The position numbers and the translations under genes were made by a program. From NCBI RefSeq assembly GCF_003439125.1, contig NZ_QSUU01000006.1, positions 1 through 64,000 of the forward strand: a stretch of 64,000 nucleotides of DNA. Direction: 5' to 3'. Source of the DNA: Collinsella sp. OM04-5. Its GTDB lineage: Bacteria; Actinomycetota; Coriobacteriia; Coriobacteriales; Coriobacteriaceae. The notes under the pieces were generated by a model that saw nothing but the letters and a program-made list of their open reading frames with translations, had not been told where the DNA came from and did no database searches. Numbering within the stretch: the stretch's first letter is position 1; each line of letters begins with the position of its first letter. Positions 28,808 through 37,645 of this stretch are shown in pieces.

Positions 28808-29773
28808 ATGAACACCCTGATGTTCTTCTATACCCTAGCGATACTCGTGATCTGTATTGTGACGGCGGTGCTCTCGCTTGCCGCCTATGCCTCATCTCGT
28901 CGACGCTTCTTTATCTATGGCAGCGGCGTATTTATCTGCTATGCCATCGAGATGACCGAGATTTTCTTTTTTGAATACACGCTGCAAAACCAGAGTTTTC
29001 CAGCCAGCGACTATTACTCAATTACCATGCCTGTGTTGCGGACCTTTGTGGCGACCGCTTCGCAGGCTTTTATTTGGCTCATTGCCATGGATTTGCTCGA
29101 CAAGCATTCAAAAAAGCAGTTTGTCATTCCCGTCGCAACGTTCTTGCTGAGCGAGCTGCTGATTATCGTCGCTGCCCCCTACGGCCCCATTCATCAATGG
29201 CTCTACTACACGATGCGTCAGGTATTCCTTGTTTTCGTGGGGCTATATATCTTTTGGACGGCACGCAAGAGCACACAAGTCGAGCTGAAGGCACGCGTTA
29301 ACAACCAACGAAAGCACCTGATTATCGGCGCTATTCTGGTCGGTTGCATCGTTGCCGAGGATTTCTACAACATTCTGATTGTCCCCATGAGTCTGGCGCC
29401 CTCTTGGCTGCAACTATATCTGTCCGAGCGCAACTTTAGCGAAAACGTCTTTGCCTGCTACTTTGCGATTCTGCTGATCATCTACTCCTACCACGTGCTT
29501 TCAATCCGCATGCAGGAGGCGCCCGAGGAAAAGAACGTCAGCGATCTTGATCGACACATCGAAGAGCAGATGCCCTTCTATCGCAACGCCTACAAGCTCT
29601 CCAACCGTGAGACCGAAGTTATGCGTCTGGTCGTACTGGGCAAATCGAACCAAGAGATCGCTGACGAGCTATTCCTTGCCGTGGGCACCGTCAAGACCCA
29701 CATCCACAACATCCTGGTCAAAACCGAACAGCAAAACCGCACGACGCTCATCCTCCACTTTTGGAAGCGATAA
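28808..29773 (+). CDS. aguR: membrane-bound LuxR-type regulator, AguR-like
   Basis: A 321-residue protein with about seven hydrophobic helices over residues 5-235 and a C-terminal LuxR helix-turn-helix, LSNRETEVMRLVVLGKSNQE followed by VGTVKTHIHNIL. Enterococcal and lactococcal AguR are also transmembrane one-component LuxR regulators that sense agmatine and activate the agu operon, and this gene is divergent from aguB in the same way. The assignment is from architecture and position, not from close similarity. Confidence 0.75.
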   Translation: MNTLMFFYTLAILVICIVTAVLSLAAYASSRRRFFIYGSGVFICYAIEMTEIFFFEYTLQNQSFPASDYYSITMPVLRTFVATASQAFIWLIAMDLLDKHSKKQFVIPVATFLLSELLIIVAAPYGPIHQWLYYTMRQVFLVFVGLYIFWTARKSTQVELKARVNNQRKHLIIGAILVGCIVAEDFYNILIVPMSLAPSWLQLYLSERNFSENVFACYFAILLIIYSYHVLSIRMQEAPEEKNVSDLDRHIEEQMPFYRNAYKLSNRETEVMRLVVLGKSNQEIADELFLAVGTVKTHIHNILVKTEQQNRTTLILHFWKR

Positions 29774-29776
29774 CCT

Positions 29777-30160
29777 ACCAAAAAGGGACAGGTTTATTTT
29801 GGCAGGTTTTATCTGGGCAAACGTGAAGGCCGTCGCGAGGGAACTGCTTTCCCTCGCGACGGCCTTCTAACAGCGAAAACCAAGTGAGTAGGCTTTTTGC
29901 AGAAGGCCGAGCACGCCCCAAATCGACACAGCCCTGACCTGCGGTTTTATTGGGCACTTGTCGCGGTGTGCTCGGCAAATCCAAGAAAGTCTACTCACTT
30001 GCATCTGAGGCGCACCAGAAAGGCAAAAAACCGCCGCGAAAGGGGTCCGAACCCCGTTCGCGGCGGCTGTTCGCAGTGGCTTTGCGATGGTTTTACCCGT
30101 CTGCTACTCGCTGTAGCGGGTGGCGATGGCAGCTTGTACCATGCCGGCGCTCATGAGGTA
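29777..30160. repeat. copy 2 of the 380-bp dispersed block
   Basis: Same parts and order as 21389-21770: CCAAAAAGGGACAGGTTTAT, a hairpin with GCGAGGG and CCCTCGC, the palindrome bounded by AAGTGAGTAG and CTACTCACTT (29883-30000), the CCGCCGCGAAAGG hairpin, then the last codons of the ABC permease. It is the 3' region of two convergent genes and probably their terminator. Confidence 0.75.
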
Positions 30161-32341
30161 CGTTACCAGGAAGTAGCCACCATAGGCCGCCAGGAAAATC
30201 GCGCAGGTGAGGCCCACGGTGCCGGCGATGCTCATATCGCCGAATACGCTCACCAGCTCGATGATCACCTTGAGCGCCACAAAGGAGTGCGCCAAGCCCA
30301 CTGCCAGCGGGAACAGGAAGAATACCGCTTGCTGCGCCATCACCGAATGACGAATCTGGCGGTCGTCACAGCCGATCTGTGCCAGCACACGATAGCTGCG
30401 GCTGCCGTCGGCCACATTGGAGAGCTGCTGGATCGATAGGATTGCCGCGCACGCAACGACCAGTACAAAGCCAATGTAGATGGCCAGATAGCTAATCATG
30501 CCGTTCATCTGCGCTGCTTGCGTGTACATCTCGGAACGCGTGATGAAGACTCCCCACGACCCCGGCTCCTTGCCGTCAACGAGCAGATTGTCGAGCAAGG
30601 TGTATTTAATGCTCTCGTCTGCCTCGGTCGTATCCATCCCCTGTTTGTAGTTAACGAGCAGATTACTGGAATACGGCTGCAGGTTAAGCTGGGACAGCAG
30701 TTCATCGGCTACGACCACGGTACCGGGATTGCTGCCCATCGCCGAGTTGGCGATGGCCGCCGTGTCCTCGTCCGACTTATCGGTTGCGGGCTTGAGCTCA
30801 TGCCCGCCCAAGGTGAGGGCATGGCCGCCGGCCATGTATTTGGTGTACAGGTCGCCCAGCTCACCGCCCATATCACACGTAAGCAAGTACTGGTCCCGGC
30901 CAATGCTCACCGGCTCCTCGCCCATCATCTGGCGCAATTTGTTGTACTGGCTCGCCGGCGTCACAAACAGACCCATCGCATCGGCGTTGCTTCCCTCGAG
31001 CGCCTTGGGAAGCTTTTCGCCCATGGCCTTGCACATCTCACCCGCCACCACCGAGGGGCCCGAGCCGCCAAGCGGGTAACTCAGATACGAATCGATCTGC
31101 ACATGTTCACCGGCAACATCGGCGATATTGACCTTCTTGCCGGTCTCGTCGTTGTTGTCCGCCGACTTGCCCTTAATACCGTCTGCAACGTTATCGGGAT
31201 CTTTACGATCGCCATGCCATGCAGCGTACAAATCGACCGTTGCATCGGCCAGCACCATGCGATCGGCCTCAGACGGATTGACATACTCCTTGTAGTAGTC
31301 GAGCGTTTCGGGCGTGTAATAGACATACGTCTGAGACACGTCAACAGGGTTATAGCGCTCCAGGTTTTCGTTCATCACGTTGGCAATCGACATACCGCAG
31401 GTCACCGAGGTAATGGCCAAAAACAGAATCATCGCGATGACGCCCATCGAAAAGCACACCGTGTTGACCTTGGCCGCAAGCTGGCGCACGGTAAACATGT
31501 TGAGGCCGCGCCAGTACACGCCGCGCAGGCTCTGCAGCAGCTTGATGAGCATGCCCGAGAGTCCCCAGAACAGCGCAAAGGTACCCACTGTAACCATAGC
31601 GGTCGTAATGCCAAACTGGCTCATGGCCTCTTGCAGCTTGCTGTCCGTCGCAGTCAGCGGGAACCCATCACGTAGCAGACGGTAATAGGCCACGCCCACA
31701 AGCGCCACGCCCACGGCAAAGATGGCAATCGCGATCCAGGGGTTGCGCGTCTTGATGCTCTCGTTGCGACGCTCGGCACCCATGAGCTCAATGAGCCTGG
31801 TGCGACGCACGGCGCGAAGGTTCAGCAGTAGCGTGAGCACAAACATCACGAGCATGCAGGCAAGGGTCAGATTGAACGCATGCACCGAGAAGAAGAAGTG
31901 AAAATCGGCGATCTGCGTCTTAAAGAGCGAAGCGGTAAAGAATGTCATGAGCTGGGAGAGCCCCACGCCCAGCACAATGCCGGCGACAAACGCGCCGACC
32001 GAAACAAATACGGTCTCGAGCGCCATGATCGTGGCGACGCGCCCGCGGCGCATGCCGAGCACCTGGTACAGGCCGAACTCCTTTTTGCGGCGTTTCATAA
32101 TGAAGTTGTTGGCATACACCATCAAAAAGGCCATGACGCCGGCCAAAAAGTACGTCAGGTAGCCGAGCATGCTGCCCATGAGCTCGGACAGTCCCTCCTC
32201 CTTGATGCCGGCAATGTCGACCTGCATCGAGACGGTATTGAAGGCATAGAAGACCGTGACGCCCAGGGTGAGCGTCAGCAAGTAGACAAGGTAATCGCGG
32301 CCGGCGCGGCGGACGTTGCCCCAAGCGAGTTTACAGAGCAT
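30104..32341 (-). CDS. BceB-like ABC transporter permease (FtsX/MacB fold)
   Basis: About 745 residues. LAWGNVRRAGRDYLVYLLT is the typical start, followed by helices, a large extracellular domain between residues 310 and 600, and C-terminal helices. This is the layout of permeases for bacitracin-type peptide detoxification. Neither a sensor kinase nor a response regulator is next to it, unlike most Bce modules. The ATG at 32341 overlaps the ATPase gene by 11 bases; a GTG at 32353 is the alternative. Its 3' end has a diverged relic at 21713-21766. Confidence 0.87.
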   Translation of the reverse strand: MLCKLAWGNVRRAGRDYLVYLLTLTLGVTVFYAFNTVSMQVDIAGIKEEGLSELMGSMLGYLTYFLAGVMAFLMVYANNFIMKRRKKEFGLYQVLGMRRGRVATIMALETVFVSVGAFVAGIVLGVGLSQLMTFFTASLFKTQIADFHFFFSVHAFNLTLACMLVMFVLTLLLNLRAVRRTRLIELMGAERRNESIKTRNPWIAIAIFAVGVALVGVAYYRLLRDGFPLTATDSKLQEAMSQFGITTAMVTVGTFALFWGLSGMLIKLLQSLRGVYWRGLNMFTVRQLAAKVNTVCFSMGVIAMILFLAITSVTCGMSIANVMNENLERYNPVDVSQTYVYYTPETLDYYKEYVNPSEADRMVLADATVDLYAAWHGDRKDPDNVADGIKGKSADNNDETGKKVNIADVAGEHVQIDSYLSYPLGGSGPSVVAGEMCKAMGEKLPKALEGSNADAMGLFVTPASQYNKLRQMMGEEPVSIGRDQYLLTCDMGGELGDLYTKYMAGGHALTLGGHELKPATDKSDEDTAAIANSAMGSNPGTVVVADELLSQLNLQPYSSNLLVNYKQGMDTTEADESIKYTLLDNLLVDGKEPGSWGVFITRSEMYTQAAQMNGMISYLAIYIGFVLVVACAAILSIQQLSNVADGSRSYRVLAQIGCDDRQIRHSVMAQQAVFFLFPLAVGLAHSFVALKVIIELVSVFGDMSIAGTVGLTCAIFLAAYGGYFLVTYLMSAGMVQAAIATRYSE

Positions 32342-33116
32342 CGGAGCCCTCACCGCCCATCATGGCAACGACCTCCATAATGCGGTCGAAGAACTCTCGG
32401 CGGTCGGTGTCGCCGCGGCGCAGCTCAGTGAAAATCTTGCCGTCGCGGATAAACAGCACACGGCTCGTGTAGCTGGCGGCAAAGCTGTCGTGCGTGACCA
32501 TGAGCACGGTGGCGCGCAGACGGCGATTGAGCGCCTCCAGGCTCTCGAGCAGCAAGCGGGCGCTCTTGGAATCGAGGGCGCCGGTGGGCTCGTCGGCCAT
32601 AATCATAGTGGGGTCGGTGACGAGCGCGCGAGCCGCGGCAACGCGCTGTTGCTGACCGCCGGACATCTGGTAGGGATACTTGTCGAGCACCTGACTGATA
32701 GACAGACGCGCGGCTACATCCTGCACGCGGGTCGAAATTTCGGCCGAGTTTGTGCGGGCGATGGTGAGCGGCAGGGCAATGTTCTCGCGTGCCGTGAGCG
32801 TATCGAGCAGGTTGGAGTCCTGGAAGATAAAGCCGAGCTCCTCGCGGCGGAACTGCGAAAGCTTGGCCTGTTTCATGCGCGTTACGTCCTGGCCGTTGAT
32901 GCGGATGGTGCCGCTCGTGGCGGCATCGATGGTCGACACGCAGTTGAGCAGCGTCGACTTGCCCGAGCCCGAGGCACCCATGATACCGACGAATTCGCCG
33001 CGGTTGACGGTAAAGCTGACGTCGTTGAGCGCGCGGGTCACGTTGCCCAGCGCTCCATATACCTTTTCGAGATGCGCGACCTCCAGTACCGGGGTCGCTG
33101 CTTGCATGGTTTGCAT
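32331..33116 (-). CDS. BceA-like ABC transporter ATPase
   Basis: A 261-residue nucleotide-binding subunit with Walker A GASGSGKSTLL, Q-loop LGFIFQDSNLL, signature SGGQQQRVAAARAL and Walker B TMIMADEPTGALD. It belongs to the MacB/LolD/BceA group that pairs with FtsX-type permeases, here the overlapping downstream gene. The ATG at 33116 has AAAGGAC six bases upstream. The promoter region is shared with the divergent NUDIX-Vsr gene and contains a MerR-type palindrome. Confidence 0.92.
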   Translation of the reverse strand: MQTMQAATPVLEVAHLEKVYGALGNVTRALNDVSFTVNRGEFVGIMGASGSGKSTLLNCVSTIDAATSGTIRINGQDVTRMKQAKLSQFRREELGFIFQDSNLLDTLTARENIALPLTIARTNSAEISTRVQDVAARLSISQVLDKYPYQMSGGQQQRVAAARALVTDPTMIMADEPTGALDSKSARLLLESLEALNRRLRATVLMVTHDSFAASYTSRVLFIRDGKIFTELRRGDTDRREFFDRIMEVVAMMGGEGSDAL

Positions 33117-33189
33117 ACCGAGTCCTTTCTTGCAATTAGTCTACGGCATCTATAGTCGCAAGATGCCGAGTCGGCTACCATCGATATGG

Positions 33190-33226
33190 CTTACGCTTGC
33201 CTTACCGTTGCGTAAGGTAAGCGTAG
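33190..33226. promoter_or_regulatory. MerR-type palindrome in the divergent promoter region
   Basis: ACGCTTGCCTTAC (33193-33205) pairs with GTAAGGTAAGCGT (33212-33224), 12 of 13 positions plus one G-T. The core CCTTAC, seven bases, GTAAGG resembles MerR-family operators lying in long promoter spacers. No MerR gene is in the window. A hairpin in the 5' leader is an alternative reading. Confidence 0.5.
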
Positions 33227-33260
33227 TCTGCCACGTGTTGATGTTGAGAGAGGACTCCTG

Positions 33261-34247
33261 TTGAAGACTGTTCATGTTGCCGCCGGGATCATTCGCAAGG
33301 AAGGATCCGACGAGCTACTGGCTGTGCAGCGCGGCTATGGCGACATGCAGGGACTTTGGGAGTTCCCCGGTGGCAAGCTCATGCGCGGTGAGACGCCAGA
33401 AGACGCCGTGCGCCGCGAGCTCATGGAAGAGCTGCAGGTGAAGGTCACCAACCTGCGTGACTTCTACACCGTTGAGTATGACTATCCCGATTTCCATCTC
33501 TCCATGGAGTGCTACTACTGCTCGCTCGCCGATGAATCCGATGAGCCCCAGAAGCACGACCGCCAGCTCGATATCCGCTGGATTCCGCGCACCTCGCTTG
33601 CCACGGTGGAGTGGATGCCCGCCGACAAGGGGCTCATCGATGCTCTGATTGAGTTAAAGGAAGATCGGCTTGAGGCAAGCTCCGCCGATGACGCCGCGCC
33701 CAACGCAACCGACAAACCCGCCACCAAACCCAAGCGCGCACCTAAACGCCGCAGCAAAAAGCGTCCCAAGCCCGGTCTGCTCGACGGCATCGATACCTCG
33801 GACCTCTCCGCTGACGAGCGCGAACTGGTCCGCCGTCGCGCCGCCATCAAAAAGTCCATGAAGGGCAACAAGCGCGCCAACACCAAGCCCGAGCTGCTCG
33901 TACGTCAGCGCCTACGGGCCGCGGGCCTTACGGGCTATCGTTTGGAATGGAAGGTACCCGGCAAGCCCGACATCGCCTTCCCCGGCCGCAAGATCGCCAT
34001 CTTCGTCAACGGTTGCTTTTGGCACCGCTGCCCCAAGTGCAACCCAAGCCAGCCCAAGCGCAACGTTGAGTTTTGGGAGGCAAAGTTCCGTCGCAACGTC
34101 GAGCGCGACCGTGCTGCTGTGGCAGCGCTCACTCAAATGGGCTGGACGCCCATAACCATCTGGGAATGCGAACTCAAAAAAGACCGCATCGACGCCACGA
34201 TGGAAAAGGTCATCGAGCAGGTGCGCGCCACAGAGCCGCAGCGCTAA
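33261..34247 (+). CDS. fusion of NUDIX (MutT-like) hydrolase and Vsr-type DNA mismatch endonuclease
   Basis: A 328-residue two-domain protein. Residues 1-131 are a MutT-like NUDIX hydrolase with a complete box, GGKLMRGETPEDAV followed by RRELMEELQV. Residues 132-190 are a basic, low-complexity linker (KPKRAPKRRSKKRPK). Residues 195-325 match Vsr, the very-short-patch repair endonuclease: NTKPELLVRQRLRAAGL, KPDIAF with the metal-binding Asp237, IFVNGCFWHRCPKC with His255 and zinc-type cysteines, NVERDRA, and GWTPITIWECEL. The start is a TTG with GAGAGGA upstream. No cytosine methylase lies nearby. Oxidised-nucleotide cleanup coupled to mismatch nicking is inferred. Confidence 0.85.
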   Translation: MKTVHVAAGIIRKEGSDELLAVQRGYGDMQGLWEFPGGKLMRGETPEDAVRRELMEELQVKVTNLRDFYTVEYDYPDFHLSMECYYCSLADESDEPQKHDRQLDIRWIPRTSLATVEWMPADKGLIDALIELKEDRLEASSADDAAPNATDKPATKPKRAPKRRSKKRPKPGLLDGIDTSDLSADERELVRRRAAIKKSMKGNKRANTKPELLVRQRLRAAGLTGYRLEWKVPGKPDIAFPGRKIAIFVNGCFWHRCPKCNPSQPKRNVEFWEAKFRRNVERDRAAVAALTQMGWTPITIWECELKKDRIDATMEKVIEQVRATEPQR

Positions 34248-34500
34248 CAGCGAGCATTCACACGCTCCGCACGTCCGCGCCACATCCACGTCACAAACCT
34301 TAGAAAGCCCTTAAGCTCAAAACCTTTCAAGAGTGTTACTCGATACCTCTGACCTGCAGTTTCATCGTAACACCAAACCAGGTTAAGCCTTTCTTTAGCG
34401 CTTCTTTGCGGCAGCCGCGGCATAATACTGCCAGCGCACGGGACCTAGCAGCAAACCCCGAGCGCAACCTTTTGGTGGACATCGAGGAGGCCGCATAAGC

Positions 34501-34710
34501 ATGCATTCTTCCAATGACGCAACACAGCAGCCATCCCTAACACATGCAGACCTTTTCTCCTTCCCCCCGACACAGAGAAACGGTCTCCTCGACTCCCCCA
34601 CCACAAAAACCAAGCGCTCAGCCGATCAGAGCCTCAACTTACGAGCTTCCTTCGAAAAGCTCCAAGCATCCCTAGACAAGGCGTTCCCCGAACAGGCAAG
34701 AGCAATCTAA
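34501..34710 (+). CDS. possible small protein (69 aa) of unknown function
   Basis: An ATG with GAGGAGG about 12 bases upstream opens a 69-residue, Ser/Thr/Gln-rich frame without hydrophobic segments, ending with LRASFEKLQASLDKAFPEQA, a likely amphipathic helix. It ends 26 bases before the AraC-type gene. The spacing of the ribosome-binding site is long and I do not recognise the family, so the call is tentative. Bases 34248-34500 before it show nothing recognisable. Confidence 0.4.
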   Translation: MHSSNDATQQPSLTHADLFSFPPTQRNGLLDSPTTKTKRSADQSLNLRASFEKLQASLDKAFPEQARAI

Positions 34711-34735
34711 GCCCATCGCGCTTTATACTGATGCC

Positions 34736-35674
34736 ATGCGAAACATGGATCACATAGAATTGCACCGCGGAGGACGCGAGGAAGCGTTTCCCGAGACCGC
34801 CGAAGACTGGCCCTATATTGCCGAACGCGCAGAATTCGCTCGCTATCCGGGCAATTCCGTCCCCTGGCACTGGCATTCCGAAGTTGAGCTTTTCTACATG
34901 GAGCAGGGAGCGATTGACTATCGAACGCACGCGGCTCATGAGCACGTACGCTTTGAGGAAGGGTCCGCCGGCTTTATCAACGGCGGCGTTTTGCACAGTA
35001 CGCTGCAATCACCCAATTCGGCGCCAGCCATTCAAATGCTGCATATCTTTCAGCCGTCGATGCTCGGCGATCCCGCGGGACGTCTCCAAAAGCGCTACAT
35101 CAACCCATTGCTTCAATGTCGAGGCGTCGATGTGCTCAAATGGTCGCCCACCAATCCCGACGATATGCCCTTTATCGATTTGCTGAAGAGCTCCTTTAGC
35201 CACGACCTTCAACAGCCGCAGAACGAGATGGCGCTTCGAAATAGTTTGTCAGAGCTCTGGATTCAGATTAACGCCAAGACCGAACCGCTCTTTTCTTCCG
35301 ACGGCGCCTCTTGGATGACCAGCCGCGACGTACAGTTCAAGGCAATCCTGGACTTTATCCGCGCAAACTATGCAGCCGCTATAGATGTGCCCCAGATGGC
35401 ATCTGCAGCCGGCGTAAGCGAAAGAGAGTGTTACCGCATTATCGAAACTTGTGCAGGAACGACCCCGGCGGCATATCTACGCGCATACCGCATAAACCGT
35501 GCTTGCGAACTTTTGGCACACACCACGCGAACGGTACAGACAGTCGCGCGCCAATGCGGATTTATAACAGCAAGCCATCTTGGCCAGGTATTTAAAGAAC
35601 AAATGGGGTGCACTCCTTCGAGCTATCGAGCAGCGAGGCAGAATCTCGATAGCACCAGGCAGAAATCCCGCTAG
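34736..35674 (+). CDS. AraC family transcriptional regulator
   Basis: A 312-residue regulator. The N-terminal cupin-like domain (WHWHSEVELFYMEQGAIDY, residues about 43-61) should bind a small ligand, and the C-terminal pair of helix-turn-helix units includes ASAAGVSERECYRIIE and ARQCGFITASHLGQVFKEQ, ending in the family segment TPSSYR. The next gene, a HAD phosphatase, follows 56 bases later and may be its target or operon partner. Ligand unknown, probably a sugar. Confidence 0.88.
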   Translation: MRNMDHIELHRGGREEAFPETAEDWPYIAERAEFARYPGNSVPWHWHSEVELFYMEQGAIDYRTHAAHEHVRFEEGSAGFINGGVLHSTLQSPNSAPAIQMLHIFQPSMLGDPAGRLQKRYINPLLQCRGVDVLKWSPTNPDDMPFIDLLKSSFSHDLQQPQNEMALRNSLSELWIQINAKTEPLFSSDGASWMTSRDVQFKAILDFIRANYAAAIDVPQMASAAGVSERECYRIIETCAGTTPAAYLRAYRINRACELLAHTTRTVQTVARQCGFITASHLGQVFKEQMGCTPSSYRAARQNLDSTRQKSR

Positions 35675-35730
35675 CCCTTCTTCTGTCACTGCATCAAACT
35701 TGCAGGCAAACAACAGAGAGGAGCAATCAT

Positions 35731-36354
35731 ATGAAGCACTTTGACCATATCGTATTTGACGTTGATGGGACATTGGCAGATACAGAAGAAAGCGTTCTGT
35801 CATCGCTTGTCCAGATTGTCCAAGAAGAGACCAGCAAAACGCTTCCCCGACACGAGCTTGACTTTGCCCTCGGCATACCCGGCAAGGATGCCCTTGAGAA
35901 ACTTGGGATCTACTCGCAGGCAACGTTGGATCGCTGGTGCCAAGTTGCCGCCAGCTTTAAAAGCACCATCAGCGTGTTTCCAGGTTTGCTTGAAGTCATC
36001 GCAACACTCGCCGATAGCGGCTGCAAACTTGGCATCGTCTCCTCACGTGCGCGCGACGAATACGCAAAAGAAATTGCACCCCTTGGTTTCGATAAGTATT
36101 TTGAGCACATCATCCTTGTCGAAGACACAACCGAACATAAACCCGCACCCGCACCCATGCTCGAATATCTCCGACGTGCGGGCGCGAATCCTGGCAACGT
36201 CGTCTACGTTGGCGACACCGTCTACGACGAACAATGCGCAACTTCAGCAGGGGTCAGTTTTGCCCGAGCAGCATGGGGATCACACCAAGATATCCCAAAC
36301 GCCACCTACAACCTCAAAACCCCCAACGACCTACTAACCCTAACAACCAAATAA
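35731..36354 (+). CDS. HAD superfamily phosphatase, Gph-like
   Basis: A 207-residue hydrolase. The catalytic motif I is VFDVDGTLAD, motif II lies in LGIVSSRARDE, and motifs III-IV are EHKPAPAPMLEYLRRA and VYVGDTVYDEQCA. A small helical cap sits between motifs I and II. This is the phosphoglycolate/beta-phosphoglucomutase branch; the exact substrate cannot be read from sequence. Ribosome-binding AGAGAGGAG precedes the ATG. The codon choice is AT-richer than in neighbouring operons, like the upstream araC-type gene. Confidence 0.85.
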   Translation: MKHFDHIVFDVDGTLADTEESVLSSLVQIVQEETSKTLPRHELDFALGIPGKDALEKLGIYSQATLDRWCQVAASFKSTISVFPGLLEVIATLADSGCKLGIVSSRARDEYAKEIAPLGFDKYFEHIILVEDTTEHKPAPAPMLEYLRRAGANPGNVVYVGDTVYDEQCATSAGVSFARAAWGSHQDIPNATYNLKTPNDLLTLTTK

Positions 36355-36383
36355 CCCACGCGTCCCACCCTTTCAGCCCCAAC

Positions 36384-36710
36384 ACCACAAGGGCGATTGA
36401 GCAGGACGGTTTGGGCGGGTCCCCGTACTTAGTTTCCAAAATCATTCCGCAGCGCGAAGGCTTCTTATTATTTTCAGACCTAACGCCACAAGGGCGACGA
36501 CCTCGAGTAGGTCAACCTGGGAGGGACGAGGGCTTAGTTCTCCAATCTTTCCGCAGGGGGCAAAAAGCAACGTCTTATTTTTCCGACACTAACGCCACAA
36601 GGGCGATTGAGCAGAACGGTTTGGCGGGTCCCGTACTTAGTTTCCAAAATCATTCCGCAGCGCGAAGGCCCCCGTTGTCAACGCTTCGAAGAAGCGAGAC
36701 AACGGGGGCC
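36384..36710. repeat. three tandem diverged repeats of about 105 bp
   Basis: CCACAAGGGCG starts at 36385, 36486 and 36595, periods 101 and 109. Units 1 and 3 continue with ATTGAGCAG, then ACGGTTTGG, CGGGTCCC, GTACTTAGTTTCCAAAATCA and TTCCGCAGCGCGAAGGC; unit 2 is diverged but keeps CTTTCCGCAG. Unit 3 forms the left arm of the family A hairpin at 36616-36761, so units 1 and 2 look like partial, unpaired copies of such an arm. Confidence 0.7.
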
Positions 36711-36761
36711 TTCATGCGCGAGGACGTTTTGGAAACTAAGTACGGGACCCGCCCAAACCGT
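36616..36761 (-). terminator. long structured 3' hairpin of the fba gene (family A)
   Basis: The outer arms are over 30 bases (ACGGTTTGG, CGGGTCCC, TACTTAGTTTCCAAAA and complements). Read on the minus strand, GTCCTC is opposite TGCGGAATGA, then a four-base helix GCGC with GCGC, bulge AT, and a long inner stem starting GAAGGCCCCC and ending GGGGGCCTTC. The loops match 10955-11084 while every helix differs. It separates the convergent HAD and fba genes. Confidence 0.75.
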
Positions 36762-36787
36762 CCGGTGGGATCAGAGTACCCTTGCTG

Positions 36788-37645
36788 TTACTCTGCTTTG
36801 CCCACAGAGTTGAGGTTGGTCATGCGGATCTTAACCAGCTCGGTGATCTCGCGCATGCCCTCCTTGGCCGGCTTCTTGGGATCGAAGCAGGCGGGGTTCT
36901 CGGCCATGTAGGCCATGAAGCCCTTGGTGTAGGCCTGACGCAGCTCGGTGGCGTAGTTGACCTTGCAGATGCCGTTCTTCACGGCCTCGGCAACCTGCTC
37001 ATCGGGCACACCGGAGGTACCGTGCAGAACCAGCGGCACGTCGACGGCGTCGCGGATGGCCTTGACCACGGACTGCTCGATGTGCGGATCGCTCGTGTAC
37101 ACGCCGTGGCTGGTGCCAACGCCAATGGCCAGCGAGGTGCAGCCGGTGCGCTCGACGAACTCCTTGGCCTCGGCCGGATCGGTGTAGGGGCTCTCGCCCT
37201 CAACCGCGGGACCGTCGTCCTCCTTGCCGCCGACCTTGCCGAGCTCAGCCTCGACGGGCACGCCCATGGCGCGGCCAGCGTCGGCAACGGACTTGGTCAG
37301 GGCGATGTTGTCCTCGAAGGACTCATGCGAACCGTCGATCATGACAGAGGTGTAGCCAGTGCGGAAAGCCTGCATGCAGCGGTCATAGCCATCGCCGTGA
37401 TCGAGGTGCAGGGCGACGGGCACGGAAGCGCGCTCGGCGGCAGCCTTGACCATGCCGTAGAAGTAGTCCAGGCCAGCGGTCTTAATGGTGCCCGGGGTGG
37501 TCTGCATGATGACGGGGGACTTGGTCTCCTCGGCAGCGGCTAGAACGGCCATAACAAACTCGAGGTTCTCGACGTTGAAAGCGCCAACAGCGTAGTGGCC
37601 GGCCTGAGCGTCCTTGAGCATCTTTTCGGTGGTAACAAGTGCCAT
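36788..37645 (-). CDS. fba: class II fructose- or tagatose-bisphosphate aldolase
   Basis: Zinc aldolase of about 285 residues. VALHLDHGDGYDRCMQAF carries the catalytic Asp and first zinc His, MIDGSHESFEDN follows, and GVGTSHGVYTSDPHI and LVLHGTSGVPDEQV supply later zinc and phosphate contacts. The length is that of the GatY/KbaY/Fba group, so either fructose-1,6- or tagatose-1,6-bisphosphate is possible; no lacD gene is present in the window, so it may serve the tagatose pathway as well as glycolysis. The ATG at 37645 has GAGAGGAG upstream. It is divergent from a DeoR-type gene. Confidence 0.88.
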   Translation of the reverse strand: MALVTTEKMLKDAQAGHYAVGAFNVENLEFVMAVLAAAEETKSPVIMQTTPGTIKTAGLDYFYGMVKAAAERASVPVALHLDHGDGYDRCMQAFRTGYTSVMIDGSHESFEDNIALTKSVADAGRAMGVPVEAELGKVGGKEDDGPAVEGESPYTDPAEAKEFVERTGCTSLAIGVGTSHGVYTSDPHIEQSVVKAIRDAVDVPLVLHGTSGVPDEQVAEAVKNGICKVNYATELRQAYTKGFMAYMAENPACFDPKKPAKEGMREITELVKIRMTNLNSVGKAE

